A DNA stretch of 11,522 nucleotides from Phoronis ovalis (taxonomy: Eukaryota; Phoronida; Phoronidae). The stretch's first letter is position 1, and each line of letters begins with the position of its first letter. This document shows positions 6,001 through 11,522 of the stretch, in pieces. The notes under the pieces are model-generated. The model did no database searches and was not told the origin of the DNA. It saw only the letters and a list, made by a program, of their open reading frames with translations. The translations under genes were made by a program, and so were the position numbers. The DNA lies in assembly GCA_028565635.1 (NCBI GenBank), contig JAOXYB010039262.1:1739-13260 (forward strand), given 5' to 3'.

Positions 6001-7704
6001 CACTATTTCAAAAGGGGAGTACCTTATTTTTTTAAAAGTGGGGTGTGTTAACATTACATTAATAGTCCTCCCATTTCAAAAGGGGAGTGCGTTCGCACCC
6101 AACTCACCCGCCCCCTCCCCCATCTGACGAGACTGTTTTAAATGAATTTTTCCATAGTTAATATTGTATTTTGAACCTGTACCAGAACTCAGTATCCATG
6201 GAGTATCTCCAATAGTATATACACACCGGGTACATACGTAACTAACTGACTTGCATACATGCAACAATTAACCTGCGTTTATTTTTGTTTGAATTTTATA
6301 GTAAGCCCATGTTGAAAAGTGAACGATGTTACAGTCTTTCTTCAGAAGAAGATGAGGGCTCAGACCGTTATCCCCTAAAATCGATTAAAACTGAAAACCC
6401 AGGAACAGCTGCATATGAGAATCTGGTAGTTACTGCATTGCTTGTATTTATCACGTTTTTAATGGCAAACTTCTCGAGCTATTTAATATAACAAGGTTAA
6501 AAAATATTACATTCCTCACACGAAATACATTGCCGGTTCTTAGATGTTTAGACATATTGTTTTTCAAATAATTTTATGTTATGCACTAGCATACCTTGTC
6601 AGACTTTTGTGGATGTGATATTTTATTGTGAATTATTGGTTTTAAAATGAAATATTTCACTTAAAAATATTCTCATGTTTTGATTCAGGGTTATGCTGAT
6701 GGCCAGAAGACAGACAAAAATGGAGGCGATTTCAGGGCCAATTTGAGCAATGTTGATACTTCTCAACAGGTAAAATTACGCTGTCTCAAGAATTAGTGCT
6801 AACTAAAACAAAGTTGTGTGCCTGTGAGAATTTATAGATCCATAAATATGTAAATACATAGTTCCCCATGGGTAAAAAGTGGTAAATCTGCAACTAATCT
6901 GACAAAAAAGTTCAAATACTTGACGGCAATATATTATAAACGTAGGATATCAGGCTCTCTAAATATAAATTTTCACAAACCTTATGGCCGTTTTCCAATA
7001 TTTGCACAAATACACATCATTCTATATTCTATCTGTTGTGTTGACATTCCACAATAGATATAACTTATTTATAGCCTGTCAGAAAAAGTGATGTAAGGAT
7101 CCTTCACAATCGAGCAAAATTGTACCCATATTTTTTAGTATAAAATCAAGAGACCGGAAGTAAGCGAGACACCTATTGGCGCTCATGCCAATCATGATAA
7201 AAGACAATCAGAGACAGCAGGTAGTCAGCTGTAAGACGTCCGATCCAAGAATTCGATCAACTTGCCATCGAGTACCCCAAGACTATGGTACATGCCATAG
7301 AATGTAATAGTATGAGTCTCTTCTTTCTGGGACCAAGGTCAAGGTCATTTGTTAAGTTGATGTCCAACTTTTTTTAGAAATAAGGGAAATGACTGTTATT
7401 ACACAATGTAAATGAAAGCTGCTCAAGGTAGCGTACTATCGAATATTTTTATGGTCTGCTTATAGTTGTACATATACATTAGAGCTTTTATTTTAATGGT
7501 GTATATCTTGGAACATGTCCAAACTGTTGTGCCTGTGAGAATTTATAGATTCAGGATTTATAGATTCATATCGAGTCTATAAATATTTACATATTTATAT
7601 GAAAAGAGACATTTTTAGACGTTCCAAATATAAATGCAGAACATTTTAAAAAGTACGAAACTATTGACTTTGATGAAAATGAGTTGTATCATGTTTATGC
7701 CTAA
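2142..7704 (+). CDS. Transmembrane SEA/EGF mucin-like protein (11 coding exons, ~681 aa)
   Basis: The coding exons are 2142-3078, 3356-3477, 3814-3872, 4151-4332, 4678-4864, 5119-5301, 5680-5733, 6302-6425, 6689-6769, 7139-7159 and 7609-7704. Every junction is GT...AG, and donor and acceptor phases match throughout (1,0,2,1,2,2,2,0,0,0). The product has a signal peptide (1-19), a Thr/Ser-rich region with 42-residue repeats (61-200), a Ser/Thr/Pro stalk to about 312, a SEA domain (about 320-430) with Gly-Ser at 375/376, and a Cys-rich EGF-like region (442-513). A transmembrane helix (about 517-543) and a cytoplasmic tail follow. In this architecture the SEA domain usually self-cleaves, leaving a noncovalent mucin on the surface. 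The start is the first in-frame ATG, followed by a hydrophobic leader. The last exon is the weakest part of the model. I do not recognise a named orthologue; the role (surface protection, adhesion or sensing) is inferred from architecture. Confidence 0.85.
2322..2741 (+). repeat. 126-bp (42-residue) coding tandem repeat, 3.3 copies
   Basis: Units begin at 2322, 2448, 2574 and 2700, the last one partial (42 bp). The second and third units differ by a single base (Leu to Val); the first unit is more diverged. Each unit runs from ASSTI through a TPSP turn to VTVG. Weaker echoes of the same motif occur near 2225-2260 and 2760-2800. The period is an exact multiple of three, so changes in copy number would keep the frame open, as in mucin VNTRs. 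Confidence 0.95.
3356..3477 (+). CDS. Mucin exon: N-terminal part of SEA domain
   Basis: The acceptor is tgtag|GCGAG and the donor is CAG|GTACTA; phase is 1 in and 0 out. It encodes about 40 residues including ATFENEYWNKNSPEY and a following amphipathic helix. This matches the opening of SEA domains (Phe-x-n-x-x-Tyr/Trp, then a Ser-Pro-x-Tyr turn and helix). Confidence 0.88.
3602..3609. promoter_or_regulatory. Palindromic CRE-like site TGACGTCA
   Basis: A full eight-base TGACGTCA lies in the second intron of the mucin gene. It is the consensus for CREB/ATF factors; an intronic location makes function uncertain. Confidence 0.25.
3814..3872 (+). CDS. Mucin exon: 59-nt central SEA exon
   Basis: The acceptor is cattgtag|ATATGG and the donor is CAC|GTAAGTG, a near-ideal 5' splice site. 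The 59 nt enter in phase 0 and leave in phase 2, exactly what the flanking exons require. The residues run IWIKFNSTAGFDNVEVTKV, supplying the helix end and beta strand expected just before the SEA cleavage loop. Without this exon the next one falls out of frame and meets a stop. Confidence 0.85.
4151..4332 (+). CDS. Mucin exon: C-terminal part of SEA domain with Gly-Ser cleavage motif
   Basis: The acceptor is tttacag|GAATGG and the donor is TCGG|GTAGGT; phase is 2 in and 1 out. The exon begins at the cleavage loop (NGSIVIDFNV), matching the SEA self-cleavage motif G|S-[VI]-V followed by a beta strand. A helix and further strand follow (about residues 387-425). N-glycosylation sequons NIT and NGT are present in this half. 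An alternative donor four bases downstream (TAG|GTACAG) would break the frame. Confidence 0.88.
4678..4864 (+). CDS. Mucin exon: Cys-rich EGF-like region
   Basis: The acceptor is cttatag|CAAGAC and the donor is TGCAG|GTTATT; phase is 1 in and 2 out. It encodes eight cysteines at residues 442, 450, 456, 466, 470, 479, 485 and 495. The spacing C-x7-C-x5-C-x9-C at the start is EGF-like but lacks the usual C-x-C. The second set (470, 479, 485, 495), with 497 and 513 from the next exon, has a complete six-cysteine EGF pattern. Confidence 0.85.
5119..5301 (+). CDS. Mucin exon: end of EGF, transmembrane helix, start of tail
   Basis: The acceptor is attcccag|ATGTAA and the donor is AAAG|GTACGC; phase is 2 in and 2 out. 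It completes the second EGF module (Cys 497 and 513). It then encodes a glycine-containing hydrophobic helix (about 517-543, ending VIVCGC), followed by a basic stop-transfer stretch (KLRSAKK). This fixes a type I orientation, with the mucin outside and the tail inside the cell. Confidence 0.88.
5680..5733 (+). CDS. Mucin exon: 54-nt juxtamembrane tail exon
   Basis: A strong acceptor (cctccctacatttcctacag) precedes it and a good donor (GCCG|GTGAAG) follows. The 54 nt enter and leave in phase 2, matching both neighbours, and encode TDNVWYRRETNGGYQYS plus split codons. Joining to the next exon gives a smooth Tyr/Arg-rich juxtamembrane segment. Because it is frame-neutral it could be skipped. 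If its donor were not used, translation would stop two bases later (CGG TGA). Confidence 0.75.
5734..6301 (+). other. Longest mucin intron (568 bp) with G-rich repeats
   Basis: This intron separates the 54-nt juxtamembrane exon from the acidic tail exon. Apart from the G-rich motif cluster at 5956-6091 and a C-rich tract just after it (to about 6121), I see nothing coding. The other introns over 300 bp (3478-3813, 4333-4677, 5302-5679, 6770-7138, 7160-7608) hold only the repeats and sites listed separately. Confidence 0.6.
5956..6091 (+). repeat. Five dispersed copies of a G-rich motif (AAAAGGGGGGTGCG type)
   Basis: Copies start near 5956, 5983, 6007, 6032 and 6075. The first two carry six Gs followed by TGCG; the others are variants such as AAAAGGGGAGTGCG. 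A C-rich block (CACCCGCCCCCTCCCCC) follows at about 6106-6121 and could pair with them. The cluster looks like a degenerate minisatellite or the remnant of a mobile element's end. Confidence 0.7.
6302..6425 (+). CDS. Mucin exon: acidic/serine tail with YENL motif
   Basis: The acceptor is attttatag|TAAGCC and the donor is CTG|GTAGTT; phase is 2 in and 0 out. The encoded tail includes CYSLSSEEDEGS, a casein-kinase-2-like cluster, and ends with AAYENL. The last four residues fit both Y-x-x-hydrophobic (endocytic) and pY-x-N (Grb2 SH2) patterns. Reading past the donor would add a short hydrophobic stretch and stop near 6491, which I take to be intron. Confidence 0.8.
6689..6769 (+). CDS. Mucin exon: 81-nt cytoplasmic tail exon
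   Basis: The acceptor is tgattcag|GGTTAT and the donor is CAACAG|GTAAAA; phase is 0 in and 0 out. It gives 27 hydrophilic residues from GYADGQK to NVDTSQQ. Both splice sites are good and the phase agrees with its neighbours. Confidence 0.78.
6817..6859 (+). repeat. Intronic repeat, copy 1
   Basis: A 23-base segment at 6817-6839 (TGTGCCTGTGAGAATTTATA plus GAT) is identical to 7528-7550. Similarity resumes past it as CATAAATAT-g/t-TA. The two copies lie in the introns on either side of the 21-nt microexon. Confidence 0.75.
7139..7159 (+). CDS. Mucin microexon: 21 nt, YKIKRPE
   Basis: The acceptor is cccatattttttag|TATAAA and the donor is GAA|GTAAGC; phase is 0 in and 0 out. The seven basic residues YKIKRPE fit the tail of the protein. 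Support comes from strong splice sites and phase only, since seven residues carry little information. An 18-nt alternative at 7075-7092 is only 46 bases upstream, so the two are unlikely to be joined to each other. Confidence 0.6.
7336..7347 (+). promoter_or_regulatory. Nuclear-receptor-like direct repeat AGGTCA-AGGTCA (DR0)
   Basis: Two perfect AGGTCA half-sites follow one another without a spacer in the intron before the last mucin exon. The second reads TCAAGGTCA, the extended half-site of ERR/SF-1-type receptors. The match is exact but occupancy is unknown, and the motif can also belong to dispersed repeats. Confidence 0.3.
7528..7597 (+). repeat. Intronic repeat, copy 2, with 9-bp hairpin
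   Basis: The 23-base match to copy 1 is followed by a local duplication of ATTTATAGATTC. It also holds an exact 9-bp inverted repeat: ATTTATAGA at 7556-7564 against TCTATAAAT at 7576-7584. The block sits just upstream of the candidate last mucin exon. Confidence 0.7.
7609..7704 (+). CDS. Mucin candidate terminal exon and stop codon
   Basis: From 7609 a 31-codon frame ends in TAA at 7702-7704, reading through KKYETIDFDENELYHVYA. Its acidic, tyrosine-rich composition suits the end of a signalling tail. Phase 0 requires the AG at 7607-7608, which lacks a pyrimidine tract. The better-looking AG at 7617-7618 would need an extra upstream exon leaving phase 1. The 3' boundary of the gene is therefore the least certain part of this model. 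Confidence 0.5.
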   Translation, partial: TFLDVPNINAEHFKKYETIDFDENELYHVYA

Positions 7705-7880
7705 CAAGAGCATATAACATTTTTATTAATATTGTTTATCTTGTTTCGTGCGAAATCCAGTTTAGTAAGTGGTAGAAATAAGGTTTTTGAATTTTTCGTA
7801 CAAACACACAAGTTGTAAAAATTGTCAGAAATCAGAATTGTTATCATTTTAAGTTCTATTTCGATAAGTTCGCTCTTGAG

Positions 7881-7960
7881 GCATGTTATGCATGTTTACG
7901 GCATAGTATGCATGTTTACGGCATAGTATGCATGTTTACGGCATAGTATGCATATTTACG
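7881..7960 (+). repeat. Tandem array, four copies of a 20-bp unit
   Basis: Units begin at 7881, 7901, 7921 and 7941. The second and third are identical (GCATAGTATGCATGTTTACG); the first and fourth differ from them by two bases and one base. Every unit keeps the palindrome TATGCAT and a T-[GA]-TTTAC core. Confidence 0.95.
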
Positions 7961-8152
7961 GCAGCTTATTTTAGAATACAAAACAGTATACCTTTAAATA
8001 TGTGGACTATACGATACTATGATTATGTAGCTAAATTGTATCTAATTATAAATATGTCTTAATGGTATCCAAGCACTGCATAAAAAAGCTGACGTCTTAG
8101 TATCTGCATTGCTTTGTATCAAAAGTGAAAGTAAAATAACTTTTAAATGACA

Positions 8153-8158
8153 TTTATT
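8153..8158 (-). terminator. Candidate polyadenylation signal of the TspO-like gene
   Basis: The minus strand reads AATAAA here, about 590 bases past the stop codon at 8751. It is the nearest canonical signal I found on that strand, giving a plausible if long 3' UTR. Confidence 0.35.
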
Positions 8159-8750
8159 TTTATATATTTGTATTGTGAAATCGTAATATAAAATAGAAAG
8201 TTAACTACAAAGCTGTGTTAAATCAACAGATTACATGTCTACTATAGAGATATAATTTCAAACCCATTTAATTCTAAATCGAATCATTAATCGATTACAA
8301 AGGCCTTGGGCTTTGCAAGTGAACACTTCTGGCCACAACTTTCCTGCACTATAGCTGACAGCCGAATTTATAAGAACAAAAGGCTTGATTGATTCAGTGA
8401 CCTTATGAAAAATTTATCTCTCATCGGATTATAGCTTGTGACACATGGCGAATCAGTAAAATACAAACCAGAACAAATTAGGTTCTACGAAATACTTGAA
8501 CATACTAATGCTTTCGAGTTATATAATTTTTCAAAAATTCACATTCAGATTTATCAAATGATCGTACCAAAGCATTGATATGCGTGAACTGTAGTTTGCC
8601 AAGTGATAATACCAAAAGAACTTCTAAGAATCGCGCACTTACAAGTATTCACATAACTAATAATGATGTCACCAAGATCCTTGACCCCGGATTTTAACAT
8701 TATATAAAGCTGACATCATATTATTAATCACGTGTCGTGATAATCTTTCT

Positions 8751-9568
8751 CTAAGCTAGTTGAATGTCAGACATTGAGTTGACGTCCCTGTTAAAGAATA
8801 TCGGTGTCGTTTTACTTCGCCACGCCATGATGATCACCTTGGCTAAAGTCAACCCTCCAGCGGCGCCCATGAGAACTACAGTAAATATGGTATTCATTCT
8901 ACCGGGGTTGTAATTCTCTACTAAGCTTCCTGTCAATGCTAACAGTATCGTTACGTATTGTATAAACATATAACGAACATATTTATCTAAAACCGTACTT
9001 TCTAACGAGAACCATATTACGATTTCAGCAGTTAGAATACCCAACGAAGCTGTACATGCTGTCCCGTTGTCTACGTTAAATCGGTAAATTAATAGCATAG
9101 CAAGGTTTAAGAGAGTTGCAATTGTTGTCCATGTGGCATAGATTGTTAAACCATTGTGAACAATTAGTCTTATAAACCATACGTCTTTACCAAAGCCTTG
9201 TTTAATCAATGTCTCACCGTTATCAACGAGTCGTTTGGCAGAGAGACCTATACAGATGTACAATGTTAATGGTATGAGAGCTATGGGCACTAAGCTCCAG
9301 CCAACGTATTGGCTGTCAAACAGAAACAACCATGTTATGTTACAGCATTGATTGATAATGTATACCACAAAGAAGGCAGGCGGCAACAGAGGACTGAGGT
9401 ATAAGAAGCTGCCATCCGGAGTTTTGCGGAACACCGTCGAGAAAGCGTAGGCAAATATCAGGCCTTGCCACGTGTAAATGAAACCCCATATTGAAAATGT
9501 CCATCCGGCTGGTGTAATCTGCAGATAGTACTTGTCCGAAATGTCTACGTTTGAGTTCCTAAACACAC
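8751..9568 (-). CDS. TspO-like gene, last coding exon
   Basis: It starts after a clean acceptor (minus strand TTATTTTCAG, ending at 9569) and runs 818 nt to a TAG at 8751-8753. It holds residues 38-309, including all the recognisable family motifs. The reading frame continues open a further 58 bases upstream of the acceptor, but that part is intron: the spliced N-terminus gives the expected first helix. Confidence 0.88.
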
Positions 9569-10181
9569 CTGAAAATAAGACAATTTGTTTGTAAATGAGT
9601 ACGTACCGTATATTTCTCTCAACCACCTATGTAATACTACAAGTTGTTGTGTAAGAGGAAACGTCCTGAAAACGGCTTTTAAAATTTAAAACAGAATCTA
9701 TTAATAGCAACAGGTTTTACATAAATCACAACTAACATGACATTAGGTGACTACTCAAGTTATGAAAGGATTGTACTTTTAATCATTACTCCTGTGCTTA
9801 GTTATCGAATGTTGCCGAAAATATCAGTTTGACAACTTGAACGAGCTTTGGTATTTACATCATCCGTCCGTATGGGGGCGTTCTACATAACGCATTCCCC
9901 TTGGTGTTGGCAAAATTAGACATACTTAAACACTCGGTAAATAACTGAAATAGAATTCTCAATCTTAAATTAATTTGATACTAATAAAGAAACTTTTTTT
10001 TAAACAATTCCAACATAAAACATTCCTCGTAAACCACTTCAAACCTGAATGAAGTCCATAGTAAGTTACCTATCTCCGTGCCCGCTGGTGAGGCACTCAA
10101 TGCGTTCAATGTGATCGTGATAACAAACACCGCAAACGTTACACCAATGAGGGCGATTTGAATTGGCTTGTGACCAGACAT
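8751..10181 (-). CDS. TspO/MBR-superfamily-like multi-pass membrane protein (309 aa)
   Basis: Two coding exons (10181-10070 and 9568-8751) join in phase 1 within a Gly codon to give 309 residues. Hydrophobic segments fall near 7-28, 57-80, 96-121, 128-148, 166-198, 213-228, 235-254 and 264-287. The stretch ISDKYYLQITPAGWTFSIWG is the hallmark opening of long bacterial 'tryptophan-rich sensory protein' relatives of TspO. Later blocks NITWLFLF (114-121) and ATWTTIATLLN (182-192) recall the TspO N-x-x-W and W-x-x-x-A-T-x-L-N elements. Nine tryptophans are present. TspO proteins are about 160-190 aa and bind porphyrins or sterols in bacterial or mitochondrial outer membranes; this longer form may differ, and its ligand is unknown. 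The start ATG (AACATGT) precedes the first helix directly. A different polytopic family is possible. Confidence 0.8.
9569..10069 (-). other. Intron of the TspO-like gene (501 bp)
   Basis: It runs from donor GATAG|GTAACT (minus strand) to acceptor TTTTCAG. No coding sequence or clear repeat is seen within it. Confidence 0.8.
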
Positions 10182-10205
10182 GTTTCGCAGAATATTACAG
10201 TTCAC
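10070..10205 (-). CDS. TspO-like gene, first coding exon
   Basis: The exon is bounded upstream by acceptor TTTTATAG at 10206 and downstream by the donor at 10069. It includes 24 bases of 5' UTR and the ATG at 10181-10179. The 37 complete codons give MSGHKPIQIALIGVTF and the rest of a first transmembrane helix ending ITLNAL, then a short polar loop. The in-frame GTG at the exon edge is not a credible start; the ATG has A at -3. Confidence 0.82.
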
Positions 10206-10847
10206 CTATAAAATACACAATAAAACTTGGTTTTCGTTAACTTTTGTAAATATGACTATCTTTCCCCATATTCAATAATATAATTTTCTACACGACTACA
10301 CATTGTTAAAAAGAACTAGGGATGTGATACAACTGCTAATATTGAAATTTAAAGCAACACAATTCTTATAGTTCTCTGGTTCGAATGTTTACACCCGAGT
10401 TCACTATTCGAGAGCGTGTTTTACCTAACACACACGCTACAAACACTGCCTACATACAGGCTAAAGGACTAATTGTATGAGGGTCTAACATATTGCTAGT
10501 TGATAATTTTGACAATTTTACTCTTATTTTTTCATTTATACCAGCACTATCAAGAAATAAATCAGTTTTAGTACTGAAAATAAGAAAGATATAAAATTGG
10601 AATGTTGACCCCTCCTTTATAATAATAGTATCATAATAATATATGAAAACGTGAGGATACACAGTGCACACATTTATAATTCATCATCACTTTGGGCAAT
10701 TTGAATCATCAGATATAAAAATGTAATGATACTATAAATTAAAATTTGTTATTCAGGCTGAGTCCAATATAAACAGTGCCAATTAAATGTATCTACTTTA
10801 AGTTTAGACTCAGAATCACGAGAATCAAGATTCCTTTATTCTCTTAC
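10206..10847 (-). other. Likely 5'-UTR intron of the TspO-like gene
   Basis: On the minus strand a strong donor (GAAAG|GTAAGAG) at 10848/10847 pairs with the acceptor ending at 10206. I see nothing else in this AT-rich stretch; the open frame at 10450-10671 has no gene-like features. Confidence 0.5.
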
Positions 10848-11022
10848 CTTTCTTACAATACTAACTTCTTTTGCTCCTCTTTCAGTACTGTAATACTCCG
10901 TAAGATGTAGGGTGTTGCTTTTATGCAATTTCGAAATTACATAAATTCGAAAACTATACTTATATAAGCAGCCCGTGGATTTGACCTCGACGGTTCTTAT
11001 CAGTAGTAATTATAGTAATTGG
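10848..11022 (-). promoter_or_regulatory. Candidate TATA/CCAAT promoter and 5'-UTR exon of the TspO-like gene
   Basis: On the minus strand CCAAT lies at 11022-11018 and a TATA box (TATATAAG) at 10966-10959. Transcription would begin near 10930, and the donor at 10848/10847 would end a 5'-UTR exon of about 80 bases. TATA and CCAAT spacing (about -30 and -88) is typical of animal promoters. This rests on motifs only. Confidence 0.45.
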
Positions 11023-11522
11023 TTGATATTAGTAAACAATGTGAGATATGCCATTCTTTACTTACATAGCTTGGCTAGTATTACATATGACCTGAGTTTG
11101 CTATGGTCAGTCTATAAGTGAACGAATTGCTAGGGAGAGTTAACAAAATTTGTTCACCGGAAGAAATTACTATCGGTCACCTTGAAATCACATGATAGTT
11201 TTGTAATTATAGTGACACTGTGATTTTAATTTTTGTCGTTCAGAAGTTTTTTTTTACAATTCATCAAGTTGAACGTTAATTGAGTCTTCTCTTCGTTTAA
11301 ATTGATCATCTGGATTTTAAAACAAATTCACAGATATATTAATAAAACCAATGCTGTCATGCTTCAGGATATAAGGTCATCCTAACTAGTACTGGGCCTC
11401 TAAAGTTAGAATCTTCTGTTTTAAAAGGGATTTGGGGAATGTAGTTGCTACAAGGTCCGTACAAGGTGTTGACAATGATAATAACTTATATAATATATAT
11501 ATATATATAAAAGTTATATATC
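11023..11522. other. Upstream flank, no gene seen
   Basis: Beyond the candidate promoter this is AT-rich sequence with no supported ORF, RNA gene or splice-site pair. It ends in an AT-rich palindrome at the window edge. Confidence 0.55.
11480..11517. repeat. AT-rich palindrome with (TA)n core
   Basis: AATAACTT near 11480-11487 faces AAGTTAT near 11511-11517 across a TA-dinucleotide run. It may extrude as a cruciform, or it may mark the edge of a repeat element continuing past the window. Confidence 0.6.

Larger units (their letters stand above)
7705..8750. other. Intergenic region between convergent genes
   Basis: This 1.05-kb stretch should hold the 3' UTRs of both genes. No canonical AATAAA is visible on the + strand soon after 7704; CATAAA at 8079-8084 is a weak candidate for gene 1. 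I find no ORF of note and no RNA gene. The only clear structure is the 20-bp tandem array at 7881-7960. Confidence 0.6.

Noticed and set aside
7153-7161. ACCGGAAGT, an ETS-family consensus
   Set aside because: It coincides exactly with the microexon end and its 5' splice site, which explains the sequence without a regulatory role.
7175-7192. ATTGGC-N6-GCCAAT, similar to an NFI site
   Set aside because: The NFI consensus has a five-base spacer and this one has six; a 6-bp dyad is common by chance.
10372-10395. GGTTCGAAT resembling a tRNA B box
   Set aside because: It lacks the closing CC, there is no A box at the right distance, and no cloverleaf could be drawn.
1-11522. CRISPR arrays, bacterial operons, phage or prokaryotic defence systems
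   Set aside because: There are no regularly spaced repeats with unique spacers, no ribosome-binding sites with compact ORFs, and both genes are intron-containing.

Overview
This is animal (metazoan) nuclear DNA: AT-rich, with intron-split genes using GT...AG splice sites and no operons or bacterial-style signals. The protein types and compact introns suggest a marine invertebrate, possibly a mollusc or other lophotrochozoan. The lineage is an inference and is not proven by the sequence.

Two convergent (tail-to-tail) genes account for the window. Positions 1-2111 are 5' flank and/or a 5'-UTR intron of gene 1, with a candidate TATA promoter near 1209. Gene 1 (+, coding 2142-7704) was assembled from eleven coding exons whose splice phases all agree. 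It encodes a membrane-tethered mucin of about 681 aa: signal peptide, Ser/Thr-rich region with a 42-residue tandem repeat, Ser/Thr/Pro stalk, SEA domain with a Gly-Ser self-cleavage motif, Cys-rich EGF-like region, one transmembrane helix, and a ~138-residue cytoplasmic tail with tyrosine motifs. Several exons are very short (59, 54 and 21 nt) and are only found by following reading phase across introns.

Positions 7705-8750 lie between the genes and carry four tandem copies of a 20-bp unit containing a forkhead-like core. Gene 2 (-, coding 10181 down to 8751, two coding exons) encodes a 309-aa multi-pass membrane protein that resembles the TspO/MBR superfamily, in particular the longer bacterial 'tryptophan-rich sensory protein' type. 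Its probable promoter and 5'-UTR exon (TATA near 10960, CCAAT near 11020, donor at 10847) lie at the right of the window, followed by flank ending in an AT-rich palindrome.

Gene 1 would act at the cell surface as a shed or cleavable mucin able to signal through its tail. Gene 2 would act in an internal or mitochondrial membrane. Nothing in the sequence links their functions. The introns also hold G-rich repeats, a duplicated palindromic element and isolated transcription-factor-like sites.
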